DNA from: Macrosteles quadrilineatus | Lineage: Eukaryota; Arthropoda; Insecta; Hemiptera; Cicadellidae | Assembly: GCF_028750875.1 (NCBI RefSeq) | Contig: NW_026542595.1 | Span: 81,337,386 to 81,401,385, forward strand | Direction: 5' to 3' | DNA length: 64,000 nucleotides | Part shown: positions 36,241 to 49,100 of the stretch, piece by piece | Layout: each line of letters begins with the position of its first letter | How positions within the stretch are numbered: position 1 is the stretch's first letter | The notes under the pieces: model-generated | Database searches by the model: none | What the model was told of the DNA's origin: nothing | Seen by the model: the letters and a program-made list of their open reading frames with translations, nothing else | Program-made: the position numbers and the translations under genes

Positions 36241-36850
36241 GGTCAAATGTGTCCGTTAGCACAATAACTCAAGCAAAAATGATCCGAATTCGATGAAATT
36301 TGGCACAAACATGTAAACCTACATTTATTTGAACGAGTTCGCGAACCAGCGTGATCGGACCATGGGAACAGTTGTTAATGGGGGGTTTTATGGGGTAAAA
36401 ATTGGTCTTCCCCATTTTTGACCCTAAAAACGTAAAATTTTGCAATTTATTTCGAAACCATTTTAAGGCTCAGAAAAAAAAACAATTTAGTACATTGAAG
36501 CGTTGTCATGGGCCTAATACCTATTTACGGAGAAAATTAAAAAAAATTTAAATTTAAAATTCCTATGTTATTCTTACGGAGAATAAGAAAACTTGCTGTA
36601 GTTAGCCTGCATATGAATATATTTTTATCAAATTTGGAAAATGCATTTGTTTTATACCAAAATATTTAAAATTTTACTAAAAACACTTTTTACCCTCCCT
36701 GTCACAGCAAACCGAAGTACTAGTTAAAGTAGTGCTATTTAAATAGGGAATAAATGCGATATTTTTAATGTGAAATTTTAGTGTAAATTCAATCAGGCAA
36801 TTTGAAATTCGCTTAGGGTGCAGGTTTGCTGCGGCGGGGGTATTTTAATT
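36241..36850 (+). repeat. Dispersed repeat R1, second full-length copy
   Basis: Aligns from GTCCGTTAGCACAATAACTC to GGTTTGCTGCGGCGGGGGTA with 29,701-30,305. It is preceded (36,181-36,240) by a piece, TCTAATGAAATCGGAGTCTCGGAA, that occurs inverted at 38,520 and 39,375. Confidence 0.8.
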
Positions 36851-37214
36851 TATGACTATTTTTTGCTTGAAAAATCCAATAATAGGTCTTAAAATAAATA
36901 TCACAAGCTTGCTAAAATTCAACATACATATTTTATTTACTTAAATAAATATCTATAAATCTTTAGCCCAAAAGGATTTTTTGAGATAAGAATAGGCTTG
37001 TATAATATAGTCACACTTTCTTGTGGTTGGTAGTACAACATTATACAAATAATAATTCAAAATTTTCATCAAGTTGTACACTGTTATGATCACTTTACGA
37101 ACTGTCACATTGTTCTCCAAGCTGTAGTACAAGGTAACCCATACTTTGTTGCAGGAGCATTGCAAATTCTTGCAGCCAGTAGAGTATTTGCAGTGATGGG
37201 TCATCGAGTCGTTT

Positions 37215-37600
37215 TTATTGCTTATTTTTTTCAGCAGAGCATCTCAACATTATTTTCTTTACATTAATTGAAAAAAAAAACTCTTCAAATGAATAATAGT
37301 TCTTTTCTTTTTTTAGCAGTTGATTCACTAGATTTATGAAATAATTTTGGTTTATTTTACTTTTTAATTTGGTAGGAAAATAATTCAAAAATTTTGATCC
37401 CATAAAGGTTTCCTTTTTTTAGTTTTTTCATAGAAGCTGAGATTGATAAATTTATATAAATTTTATTTCTAGTTTCATATGGATGGACATTTTTTCTAAT
37501 TTCCAAATTTTGTTTTAAAATTCAGGGACAAATTCATAGATATATTTCTGACTTACTACCGCGAAATGGGGAGTTGCCTTCATAATAATTAATAATAATT
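37215..37600 (-). pseudogene. C-terminal end of a LINE reverse transcriptase ORF, broken
   Basis: On the minus strand VHPYETRNKIYINLSISASM...LYGIKIF (from about 37,490) continues after a frame change as NYFPTKLKSKINQNYF...KNYYSFEEFF with a stop near 37,215. The H-x-Y-x-T-R...N-x-x-P...YYS-x-x-EF order is the usual end of CR1/Jockey-like ORF2. Upstream sequence is already unrecognisable by 37,700. Confidence 0.6.
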
Positions 37601-37980
37601 TTAACCTTTACATACATTTGGTTCTCAAAATGGAAACTATAACAGAATTCGTAAGATTACAAAACAAATCTTCATTTTAAACTAGAAAAGATGTGCAATG
37701 TTTGGCAGTATGATTTCAGCTCTGATTCGTCGTTCTCCGGGCTCAGGCCAAACCGTGTGCACTTTTCTATTTGTTATGTTGTGTTATTGATTTTATCATT
37801 ATTTTAAAATTGTATTTCATTGACTTATTAGAAGCAACTAATATACGACTCCAACGGAAGGAAAACCAAGATATAAAAAAGAAACACTGTTAATTTTAAG
37901 TAACATAAAATTGATAATTTTAAAAACATATTTCGAATATTTGTCTTTTTATATATGGTTTTTTATTGAAGTCTAAATTA

Positions 37981-38008
37981 GGGGCTATGGCCCCTACAGG
38001 CCACTAGT
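37981..38008 (+). mobile_element. Helitron 3' end
   Basis: Hairpin GGGGC-TATG-GCCCC, a 9-nt spacer TACAGGCCA, then CTAG and T. The body and 5' end of the element were not identified. Confidence 0.5.
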
Positions 38009-38224
38009 TATAGTAAATATTTATTGACCAGACAGTCAAAATGTGTAATATTGAAAATTGATTTTTTACAGTCATCATTTGTAAGTATAGATTCTTATAG
38101 CATTTTTAGAGTTTCAGACCTGTATCTAAATTTTTTGGGCGTTCCTTCATAGATTGCCAGACCATAAGACAAAATATTTTTATTTTTAAATGTCCAGGTT
38201 ACATTAGTGACACTGGCCTAATGT

Positions 38225-39500
38225 AACCTGGTACTATTTTTACGGGGTAAAAATGGGATTTTCCCATTTTTCACTGTAAAAAGTTGCAATTTATTTCCAA
38301 ACCATTTTCTTCAAAATGATCTCTTCAGATCATAAAAACAAATTATTTAGTATACAGAAGCGTTGTTGTATGCCTAACGGTTACGGAGAAAATAAAAAAG
38401 TGTACATTTAAAATGGCCATGTTATTCTTATGGAGAATAAATAAAGTGTTAAAGCTTGCTTGTCTATGGAAATATTTTAGTGAAATTTGGAAATTTTGGC
38501 CATATTGAAAAAAACCCTATTTCCGAGACTCCGATTTTATTAGACTTTTAGTACCATTATTCCACATACTTATTGGAAATGAAAACCATCAAAACATATT
38601 TTAAAGCAATTTTTTTTAAGGTTAAGGGGTTTTATTTCATATCTTGACTAGACTAAATTTGATCTAAATAACTGTAAACATTAACAACAATACGACTGGA
38701 ATCATATGAAGTCAAAAAAACATCTGATTAACAGCAGTATTGCCAAAATAAACCTGTAAACATTATACATATAATTTTTTTATAAACTACTTGTGAACTA
38801 TTACAAAATAAAAGAATTGAATGAGCGTAAAAAAAGTATTGAAACAAATTCTATTACTTGACTCAACACAGAATTCGCTTATGACAAATATGTGTGTGTT
38901 TGTATCTGTGGAGACGATACAGGCCACGATGAATTGTTATCCAAGCGTACCAATTAACAATTAAGATATGGTAATTTTCAGAATTTCCATAAGAATGACA
39001 TAGTTTTTTTATAATTATCCCACCACCACTTAAAATAATTTAATGATTAAAAATACTAAATTGCATGTATTTTTTAAGGATTTACAACATGGGTATAGCA
39101 CAGACTAGAGATAAAAAGTTGTGTCCCCTATAGTGACCAATATTGAAATAAGTTATTTACTACTAACAACTTAAGACATATTTTTACCTATTTTCAACCC
39201 CATACAACACGTTTACTGTATATTATGTATCTTAAAACATGAATAGTTTATAGATAATACAGTTTCAAAGGTTTGTACCAAATTCGGTCTAAATTGGAGG
39301 TTAAGAAGAAAATTAACAGGGAAAATAGTAAGGTTTATTATTTTTCAAATTTTTGGGCCCCATATTGGGAAAACCCGATTTCCGAGACTCCGATTTTATT
39401 AGACTTTTAGTACGTAATTTAATATACTTTTTGGAAATGAAAACCATCAAAAAACCTTTTAGAGCAATTTTTTTAAGGTTAAGGGTTTTTTTTCATATAT
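38225..39500 (+). repeat. Partial copies of R1 and an associated block
   Basis: 38,235-38,480 matches the middle of R1 (TACGGGGTAAAAATGGG...ATGTTATTCTTATGGAGAATAA). The block TTTCCGAGACTCCGATTTTATTAGACTTTTAGTA followed by GGAAATGAAAACCATCAAAA is present at 38,520-38,650 and again at 39,375-39,500. Confidence 0.65.
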
Positions 39501-39808
39501 TGACTAGACTAGTTACCCTTTGTGGGGGAAATCAACATATTAAATTCTTTTATTATATTAAAAACGTACTGTGTATGAAAAATCAATAGCCTTTAAAGTA
39601 GACAATTTAGTAAAGTTTAAGCGTGTTACTAACCAGAAATGATGGATCTGGCAAAAAACTCAAGTATCAAGAGAGGAAGGATAATTATAATTGATTATTG
39701 TAAAAACAATTTAGATTTAAGTTAAAAATTAACATTTCAATAATTTTGAACTAGAAGATGGATAAGAATAAAGTGTATATTGTACTATCTATTAGTTCAG
39801 GATTTTCC

Positions 39809-39890
39809 GTCTGGCTGGGTAGCTGAGTAATTTAAGTTCTCGCCTAACAGTCAAAAATTGAACTAATCGATCCTCAATAAATTCAGTAAC
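39809..39890 (+). mobile_element. tRNA-derived SINE head, degraded
   Basis: GTCTGGCTGGGTAGCTGAGT contains an A-box-like TAGCTGAGTAA, and ATCGATCCTC about 45 bp downstream is a degraded B box (GGTTCGATCCT). The layout fits a tRNA-derived SINE promoter. The cloverleaf is not intact, so it is not a tRNA gene. Confidence 0.35.
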
Positions 39891-41690
39891 TTTTTTAAGG
39901 TTTGGAACTGGACCCAGCTATTCTTGATCAGTATGCTTTAAATAGACGATTCTACCTAATAAAGCAGCTGATCTTAAAAAGTAACCAAGCTACAAAAATC
40001 TTACACTCTATTCCACACTCATCATACTGGGGTTGAAATACGCACCTGTTAATGTGAACGGGCAAATGCAGGGTTAAAAGAGGCCGCAAACCTCTTAAAA
40101 AAACCTATGTAGCATCCCCATTTCAATGATTGATAGTTGAAATAATATAACCAAATGGAAACAAAAAAAATATTTTAAATCTAAATTATCATATGCTAAC
40201 AATATCAGATCACAATTACAAAACCTATATAACTAATTTTAGACCGTAACGTTAGAAATCTACAAACAGCGAGATGTAAGGTCTATCTTAAATAGTTACT
40301 GAAATATAATAAGCGATTTTGCAAAATACTGGATTTATCAACCCTTAAAAACTTTAGAGGGCTGTAGGAAAGAAGAAAGGGAGTAGGGGTGGGGGCTTTT
40401 GGCTAGATACTTGTCTTCATGACAGTAGTCAATAAGAAAAACCAGCCCGATAGTATTTTCTTTTTCCTATCGACCTGTTTTAGGAACAGATTGACTGGCC
40501 TACCTGCTTTATGGATAATAAGCAGTAAAAAAAATGAGAATGTTTGTCCTATTAACGTAAGAAACATTGTAAGAGAGATATAATAATGGTGTCATTATAA
40601 TTAATAGAAAAAGATTATCTCGTGACATTTATAGATATTTATATAATATAAAATAAGTGTTAAAATCATTTAACATATCGAAGAATACACTTTTTTAAAC
40701 AACATGTAGTAATAACATATAAGTAACTTAAAGAAAGTTTTCGCATTGACACATAACAAATGGTAAAATATATCTCTGTCAAAACATGTCTTGTCTGCGA
40801 TTGAAATCTTAATTGAACATCTTCCGCAGTGGAAAGGGAAAGCGTCCGTTAAAAATACAGTCGTGGAATTGCGAAGTTTATTTTTCAGCTACATATTTCA
40901 AACAATTACGGTAAGTTTTTAAGATTTATTAGTCAATTTAGGTTATGAAAATGCACCTGTTTTTAACAGTCTCCTGAGATATACGCCATGATGGTCACCG
41001 CCGTATTTATTTTAAAAGTAAATACAAAAATCATACAGACGTAAAACGTTAAAAAGGGATGAGTTACACTGCCTTACTAAACATTATTTTAACATCAAAG
41101 TAAAAGCAAATAAGTTATAGCAAAGCTACGTAAAAGCGTAAAAATTTGAATTTCTATGTCAATGATGTGTTTATTGTGCAGTAAACATGCACTAAACACA
41201 CTGAAAACCCAAAACTGCCTTATGCCTATTTATTTTTCGATTTGCATTGTGTTAAACAGTAAAAACATCTGATTTAAACTATAGAAATAAATTGTAAACA
41301 AACACTTGTGGGCGAATGGAAAACTGATAGAGAGCAAGGGTAAATTAGCTGATCGTTTTTCCCTTGCTCTAAATTAAAGATCAAAGCTTCGGAAAACAAT
41401 TAATTTCTTTTACAGTATATTAGCTGTTATGTAAAAGAGACGCTGTCTGTATGGAGTGATAAAAAACCCATTAAATAATTTAAAATGTAGATTGCTTGGT
41501 AAACTAGGAAGAGAAACCCAAAAGGGATTTATCATTGTTAAAGCTATCCGGGGTCCGATCTGTTAATCATACTGTTAAATCTGAAACTAAAGTTGGACGT
41601 GACTCGAGGCTTTGCTTTTCAGAAATAAAACATTTTAACGATAATATTACGTAGGATTATTGTTACCAGTTGAGTTATGAAATATGGATC
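39891..41690. other. 1.8-kb gene-free stretch
   Basis: AT-rich, without a supported frame or transposon end. Confidence 0.4.
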
Positions 41691-41779
41691 ATCTGCTATT
41701 TGGTTTGTTTACATTATTGTTTAGTTTTTGTAAATAAATACTTTTTGGTGGAGTTTACTTAAAATGAGTTTAAATAATT

Positions 41780-41964
41780 AATTATTCTATATTGGCGACG
41801 AGAAAATGCCGAGGAAAACAGACCAGTCTCAGTATAGGAGTGTAATTGACTGTAGTAACATGTCTTGCATACAAGATAGAATGAGCAGATTTTCATTTAA
41901 AGAGTATAATAGTGAACAATTGTGGGAAGACTACATAGCTCGTTTTGAGTTGACCTGCAGAGTT
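41780..41964 (+). pseudogene. Start of a gypsy-like LTR retrotransposon gag, truncated
   Basis: TTGGCGACGAGAA (41,782-41,796) is the sequence type that follows the 5' LTR in insect gypsy elements. It is directly followed by an ATG (41,806) and a frame with SFKEYNSEQLWEDYIARFELTC, the start of a gypsy-type gag (typically F...EW..Y..RFE..C). The similarity stops near 41,964, where unrelated sequence leading into the 150-bp array begins. No second LTR is in the window, so LTR borders cannot be set. Confidence 0.5.
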
Positions 41965-42235
41965 AAGTTCTTACTGTGGCGGGAAATTCGAGCGGGCTTA
42001 GCAATCTCATTCGAATATTAAAGTTCTGGCTGTCACCGTTACAAAGAGCTCTCGACATCTCCATGTGCTCACTCTCGGCCTCTCTGGTGATCTCATTTTC
42101 CTTTTGCGCTGCAAAAATAGCCCGCCTGCTCCTCCAGTCTCCTCGGCGTATTCTTTGGAGGATTTCAGCTGTGATCTCATTTTTCCATTTGTGTTACAGT
42201 TTGTCTGTGTGTCCGAGCTGACAAGACGCAGATCC

Positions 42236-43604
42236 CCCAACGATCAAATGCTGAAGTGCCCCACCCTCGGCTGTGATGGGTCAGGACACATCACAGGCAT
42301 TTGGTCTTCCCACCACACCCTCTCAGGGTGCCATCGGGCCTCTTTACCCAACTCCTTGTATCTGTTGACCTAATTTCTCCATATGTGTTAAGGTTTGTCT
42401 GTGAAGTGCCCCACCCTCGGCTGTGATGGGTCAGGACACATCACAGGCATTTGGTCTTCCCACCACACCCTCTCAGGGTGCCCTCGGGCCTTGTCACCCA
42501 ACTCCTTGTATCTGTTGACCTAATTTCTCCATACGTGTTACAGTTTGTCTGTGAAGTGCCCCACCCTCGGCTGTGATGGGTCAGGACACATCACAGGCAT
42601 TTGGTCTTCCCACCGCTCCCTCTCAGGGTGCCCCCGGGCCTTGTCACCCAACTCCTTGTATCAGTTGACCTAATTTCTCCATATGTGTTACAGTTTGTCT
42701 GTGATGTGCCTCGCCCTCGGCTGTAATGGGTCAGGACACATCACAGGCATTTGGTCTTCCCACCGCTCCCTCTCAGGGTGCCCCCGGGCCTTGTCACCCA
42801 ACTCCTTGTATCTGTTGACCTAATTTCTCCATATGTGTTACAGGTGTCTGTGAAGTGCCCCACCCTCGGCTGTGATGGGTCAGGACACATCACAGGCATT
42901 TGGTCTTCCCACCGCTCCCTCTCAGGGTGCCCCCGGGCCTTGTCACCCAACTCCTTGTATCAGTTGACCTAATTTCTCCATATGTGTTACAGTTTGTCTG
43001 TGAAGTGCCTCGCCCTCGGCTGTGATGGGTCAGGACACATCACAGGCATTTGGTCTTCCCACCGCTCCCTCTCAGGGTGCCCCCGGGCCTTGTCACCCAA
43101 CTCCTTGTATCTGTTGACCTAATTTCTCCATATGTGTTAAGGTTTGTCTGTGAAGTGCCCCACCCTCGGCTGTGATGGGTCAGGACACATCACAGGCATT
43201 TGGTCTTCCCACCACACCCTCTCAGGGTGCCCTCGGGCCTTGTCACCCAACTCCTTTTATCTGTTGACCTAATTTCTCCACATGTGTTACAGTTTGTCTG
43301 TGAAGTGCCTCACCCTCGGCTGTGATGGGTCAAGACACATCAAAGGCATTTAGTCTTCCCACCGCACCCTCTCAGGGTGCCCGCGGGCCTCTTTACCCAA
43401 CTCCTTGTATCTGTTGACCTAATTTCTCCATATGTGTTAAGGTTTGTCTGTGAAGTGCCCCACCCTCGGCTGTGATGGGTCAGGACACATCACAGGCATT
43501 TGGTCTTCCCACCACACCCTCTCAGGGTGCCCTCGGGCCTTGTCACCCAACTCCTTGTATCTGTTGACCTAATTTCTCCATACGTGTTACAGTTTGTCTG
43601 TGAT
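42236..43604 (+). repeat. Tandem array, 150-bp unit, nine copies
   Basis: GTGCC(C/T)C(A/G)CCCTCGGCTGTGATGG starts at 42,256, 42,406, 42,556, 42,706, 42,855, 43,005, 43,155, 43,305 and 43,455, so the period is 150 bp with one 149-bp unit. Copies are very similar (mostly single-base changes such as CACACC/GCTCCC), implying recent expansion or homogenisation. The unit is a multiple of three, yet no frame is open through all units. It is GC-richer than its surroundings. Confidence 0.95.
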
Positions 43605-44335
43605 GTTCCTCGCCCTCGCAGAACTTGGGTGCGTTGCGTTCTCCAAAAATCTACAAAACAGAAACACTCGGTCTAAGGACTACGCCATCCGCCATCGCTC
43701 CGCTAAAGACGACGCCGCTCCCATCCTCTCGACTCATTTGGATAATTGGACTCAAGAGTTCAGACTAATCGGAATAGGTACCATCGTGACTACTCGGCTC
43801 AAAGTGACGAAGCATGGGAGCCCGCAGTGCACCTTAAGTCCTTCAAAATGTGCCAGACTAGCTGCTAGTGTTGAGTGAGGAGAGGGAAGAGGAAGTGGAA
43901 GGTGGAAGTGAGCTGAGAAAAAAAACTGAGGTCCAGCCTTTGATAACTTGATGACCAATGGAACTTGAAAATGTAGAGCTTCGTCAGATGCGAGGATACG
44001 TTGTATCGGTGTCAGTATGCTCTAGCCGCTGCCAAGAGAGTGTTGGACCACTCGAGGTTCCACATTACTGCCAAGACCTTACCCATCGCAATCATATGAT
44101 GGAAATGTTTCACCGTCTATAGGAGATGGTGGACAACTATTCTGTCAAGGCCGCAGAAATTCTAAACTTGATGGAGGACAATATATAATTTTTTTTTATA
44201 ATCCGCAAGCCCAGGCCCTAGTACAGGAGTTAGACTTGGGTCTGGAAGCCCTTGCTCAAATGCGAGTAATAATTATAAATGAGGAACTTCACCTGCACAG
44301 TCTATCGTAAACACTTATCTGATGCCCGAGGACAA
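43605..44335. other. Spacer between the two opposed arrays
   Basis: Partly GC-rich. It includes a 94-codon frame (43,594-43,878) that starts inside the last array unit and shows no known domain. I see no terminal repeats. Confidence 0.4.
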
Positions 44336-44830
44336 CCCGGGAGGTTACGATGGGAAGACCGAATGCCTATGATGTGTCCTGACCCGTCGCAGCCGAGGGT
44401 GAGGCACATCACAGACAAACTGTAACACGTATGGAGAAATTAGGTCAACTGATACAAGAAGTTGGGTGACAAGGACAGAGGGCACCCTGAGATGGTGCGG
44501 TGGGAAGACCAAATGCCTGTGATGTGTCCTGACCCGTCACAGCCGAGGGTGAGGCACTTCACAGACAAACTGTAACATATATGGAGAAATTAGGTCAACA
44601 GATACAAGGAGTTGGGTGACAAGGCCCGAGGGCACCCTGAGAGGGTGCGGTGGGAAGACCAAATGCCTTTGATGTGTCCTGACCCGTCACAGCCGAGGGT
44701 GAGGCACTTCACAGACAAACTGTAACACGTATGGAGAAATTAGGTCAACTGATACAAGAAGTTGGAAGACAAGGACAGAGGGCACCCTGAGAGGGTGCGG
44801 TGGGAAGACCAAGTGCCTGTGATGTGTTGT
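44336..44830 (-). repeat. Inverted partner of the 150-bp array, about 3.3 units
   Basis: Same unit as 42,236-43,604 in the opposite orientation (ACCAAATGCCTGTGATGTGTC...CAGCCGAGGGTGAGGCAC). Together the two arrays could fold back across the 0.7-kb spacer. Confidence 0.9.
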
Positions 44831-45017
44831 TAAATTACTATTCTTGGAGCAATTTGGATGAAACGGTGGATTATTTATGTCCAATTAGCAATAGCAAATA
44901 TTTTTTCGAATGTTTGCTTGAATAATTTGCCGAATGTTTATTCAATCTTAAGAGCCTTATAAATGAAATCCCCTTTCCAGTGATGAGGCAATCCAATAGT
45001 TTTTGGTTTAAAGGATG

Positions 45018-45030
45018 CCTAGAGGCAACT
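45018..45030 (+). repeat. 13-bp target-site duplication, left
   Basis: CCTAGAGGCAACT, repeated exactly at 46,107-46,119. The original uninterrupted sequence reads on from one side to the other. Confidence 0.85.
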
Positions 45031-46106
45031 TATTATTATTATTATTATTATTATTTGTTGTCATGAGAGCCGAAGCCCCCTGACTGCTTACCCGGTACCT
45101 ATCCTACAGGACATACCCGGGCCCCATGATGTAGGCCGAAGCTTACGCATCAACCTTTAGCACATCATGGGCGGATGACTTAAGGTCATCAGGCTCGCCG
45201 GCTGCCGAAGCAGACCCTTCGGAAAGAGGGTTGCCCCTCAATCCTAACCAGGGATTCCGGCTGCTTGTTTAAGCGTCACTCCACCTGGGTTCCACTAGGT
45301 CGGAACCTAGAGGTCCATAGTAGAGCGCCCCGACGCATTTAGTGCAAGCAACACTCGGGACCTATCTCATCCCTGACAGGCAGAACCCGCCATCAATAGC
45401 CAGGAGGAAGGGGACCATCAGCACGCTGACGGGGGGAACCCCAACCTCCCATTTACACCGCTGCCCGATCGAGGCCTGACCCATTGCTGGGAACCAGAGA
45501 TATCCAGAGCGATAGATCCCCAGATACCCCTGGCGGGCTCGGACCCAGCACCCGATCTACTTCGTTTGCCCGTCAGACCCAACATCACTGCCAGGCCATC
45601 AGGGTTTCCCAAAAGGAGGCAGGTATAGAAGTGGGACCCACCCGGATGAACCTATCCACCAGAGGTGGCGACACCCTTGACTCAATTGAGGTTCCGGGAA
45701 GAACCCCCCACACTCAAGATAACCATACCGTCCGTGCTCAGAGACAGGGATAGGTTTGCATAAGTACCTACAAACCGTTGCCCTCACACTGCGGAAAGTT
45801 ACGTTGCCCTTGAGTGTCCCCGTGAGCTGCGGGTACTTGCCCGTTTTCACCTCCAGGAAAGGTTACTTCCAAAGTCGAGGATTTGCCCACTGAATGCTGG
45901 TCGCACACCACAAGCAGGCCGAAGCCCAAAGTACCACAGACACAGGTAGGTTAGAGATTATGATGTACTTCCATCTCTCCTAGAGCTAAACACCCCTCCA
46001 TCCTGGATAAAGGAATGTCACTGGGACCCGATGCCCAGTCGACCATGTCTGTGGCCAACTTGAAATGCCGATACCAACACGGAGCATTTACCTCCCCTCT
46101 GGGGGC
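45031..46106 (-). mobile_element. 1.08-kb retroelement insertion with (AAT)n tail, minus strand
   Basis: Bounded by the 13-bp duplication CCTAGAGGCAACT. At its left edge is (TTATTA)n, that is an (AAT)n 3' tail on the minus strand, a tail type used by I-like and some other non-LTR elements. The body is clearly GC-richer than the surrounding AT-rich DNA and has several overlapping short frames but no RT motif I can name. It is either the 3' end of a 5'-truncated LINE or a SINE-like element. Target-primed reverse transcription is inferred from tail and TSD. Confidence 0.75.
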
Positions 46107-46119
46107 CCTAGAGGCAACT

Positions 46120-49100
46120 CGTTCCCCGGATAGTGAATGTTTAAGGAGAAAAGGGTTTTAGACAGCCACTTTTATACTTCGTCGATCTGATAAAGATTTT
46201 GTTGGCCAACATAGCTGAACCTTTACCTGATGCGAAACATGTTTTATGTGGTGTGACAACAGATATATACAAGTATGTACTATATATAATCTATATATCC
46301 ACTGAAAATAACGTTTCCGTATCCATCTGTAGTTGTCCGTGAAAAAATATAACATACAGATGAGTATTTTGGTAGAAAATTTAAAATGATAAAATAATTT
46401 GGAGAACTAAAAAAAAAATAGCTTTAATAACTGGCGATATATCGACCTCAACTTAAGATCTGTATGAGTCATTCGGAAGGTACTCAAAGGCAGCACTGGG
46501 GTGCTTGTTTACTTACGTTCGCTTATATTAAAAATTACCCGTACAAAATTTACCCTGCGTGGGCATTCTATGGTTAACTGTGCATAATGATAGCTATTGC
46601 AGACAATCCTATACTCTAATACGAGCAATGTTTGCTTGTATGCATGTATGCTTGCTTGCACAAAGATCTCGGAAACGGCTCCGACGATTTTCTTCAAATG
46701 TTGTAAATAGTTTATATCTGGGCTAAAAACGAGTTTACTGCAGTTAGAACTGCCAACAAAAATCTAATTACGTAGAAAAATGAAACTGAAAAACACATTG
46801 TTTTGACATTAGTCTTATGGTTTGCTTAGTAACCATCTTGGCTGAATTAAATAACAAGGAAAAAGTAAACAAAAGACTTGTAAGTTGTCTGTCCACAGTA
46901 CACTAGCAAATTAAAAATACAGTACAAAAGGAAAAACATCAGTTGTTACTATTGAGCAAAGATTATACTGAAGATTACTCGATACATTGTAGTCAAGGGT
47001 AGCAGTGTGGAATGTGGGATCTGTTTATGACGATTAGATTACGGTATCTGTAATCCTAAAATGCTATGTGAAGGGAGGGAAACAGGTCCGTGACGTAGGA
47101 AGTGATGACGGAAGTAGTAAAGGTGAGCAGTCTGGAGTGTGGGAACTTTTTATGACGATTAGATTAAAGTATCTACATTCCTAAAATGCTATGGGAAGGG
47201 AGGGAAAGCTCGGTCCCCAGGTACTGATAGTTAAAGAGATTAAAATCTGTATCCATTTTATTTCAGTTTGTATCATTATTGATGTTTGTAATTATGTTTT
47301 TGGATGTCCATCTGCAGCACATGCTTGATTCCCTGAATATCAGAAGAGGTCTTATCGGAAATGAGGACTTGTTTCCTAGCTACGAGCGCCATTGTTGGCT
47401 GCTCTACTAAGTAAGTGTAATAAATATTGCAGTTATTAGCTATAGCTAAATTTTATAAATTTAGAAATGCGTTAAAAATGATAATAATGTATATAATGTC
47501 AACTTAGGTCATAGTTCCAAATTTACTAAAAGATATTATTCGCAAGCATACAACAACTAATTACTATGAATCCTATCAATAATGTACAGTATTTTTCATA
47601 ATCACATTATGTATCACAATAAAATTCCTAGTTCTCATTTTGTAAAATATAAATTAAGGAGTCGACCAAAGGAAACCCATCCATTGGTTTATTTGCCAGC
47701 TACACTCAAATAAACTACCCACATCACTTAGTAACACATTTATATGGGTGAAACAAAGAGCCAAACAGATTTGTCAGGTCCAATTGGTAAACAACTGAAA
47801 GAGTGTGAAAGCTGCCTATTGTGTCATTTGAAATAATTGAAACTGAAATACCTAGTGATGAAATATAATATTATGATGTAATGACAATATTTTACAGATA
47901 ATCTCCTTTTCCATTGCAGAAGATGTTTTTGTAAAGTTTCACTCACAAACAAAGTAGCCTACGTTCCGACAGAGATATATACCACCATTTGTAAAGTTTT
48001 TTTTTGTGTTTTTTTTACAAACAAAACTTAAAACAACTTGTTCTTTACTTAGAAAATACTTATAACACTGTTTTAAAAACTATTCTATAATTTTCAACAG
48101 TTGAAGTTTGCTTTTACAGTATTACCAGTCAAAAGATCTTTGTCAAAGTTTTAGGTAACACAAATGTAATGTAATATATCAAGTATAAAAAAACTTGGAC
48201 GAAAATTAAAATGTAAACATGACTATTTTCTTGAGAAACAGTGAGACTAAGAAACCCTTCAACACAATGTTTTTGTCCAAGTTTGTTTTATTGTCAGGGC
48301 TCAGATTGCCTTCATTCCCCAGCTAACAATTTAGAATTTGACCTCTGTCTTATTTGATGTTTGCCTTTATAATATAATAGTTTTGACAACCCATCTCCTA
48401 TAATTTTTTACATTCAACTACCTGCAATATCCACTTATGTACCTGCCAACTGTTAGAAAAAGTGAAACAGATTAAATACTTAAGAGTTTTACATGTTTTC
48501 CAGACGTGATCCATGCAAACTTTATTCAGGTATTCTATAGTTATTTGTGTAACTAGTGGGGAGTAGGCGAGTGTGGAAAGTTTCTCCAGTGCAGCAAGGC
48601 AGTTTTTCACTTGTGTTACACATTATATTTTTCCTTCAGTTACTATAGATCACATAAATAATTGGTCTGTACAACACGTTGTTAGGTTAGGTTAAATTCT
48701 AACATTGAACGAAATGGAAAACGCTGCACCAGCTGAATCAGCTGATCATAGTCATCAGCTGATCGTAGTCGTAATACCTTTAGGTGTTGCCAACTTAATT
48801 TCAAGCGTACACGATTTACGTGCATAATAAAAGCACGCTGTTTTGTGTTGTTTGGCTGGAATACTGGTTTGCGACAAAGTACAAACTGTGCGCCAAAGTA
48901 GAATCTGTGCGCAAAAAATAAACTGTGCGCAAAATGTAAAAACTGTAGCGGAAGTAAGGCTTTCTGTACTATAATTTAGTTATTATTATGAGAATTTTAT
49001 TTATTAATTATGAGTACTGTAAAAACTTATTGAGCTGTATTTAAATGTGTTTGACAATCTAGGGTCTTATTCTACCTGGGTGGGGTTTTTTAATTCCAAG

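Noticed and set aside
36953..37204. 83-codon minus-strand frame with several Cys
   Set aside because: Lies in the 3' untranslated tail of the LINE fragment directly downstream of its stop.
43594..43878. 94-codon frame next to the 150-bp array
   Set aside because: Starts inside the last array unit and shows no domain; kept only as a remark in the spacer entry.
45484..45753. 89-codon frame in the GC-rich insertion
   Set aside because: Several frames are open here on both strands because of high GC; no RT, endonuclease or gag motif.
47265..47409. Possible exon with TTTCAG before and GTAAGTG after
   Set aside because: The only open frame ends in TAA exactly at the putative donor, the donor has A instead of G at its last exon base, and no neighbouring exon was found.
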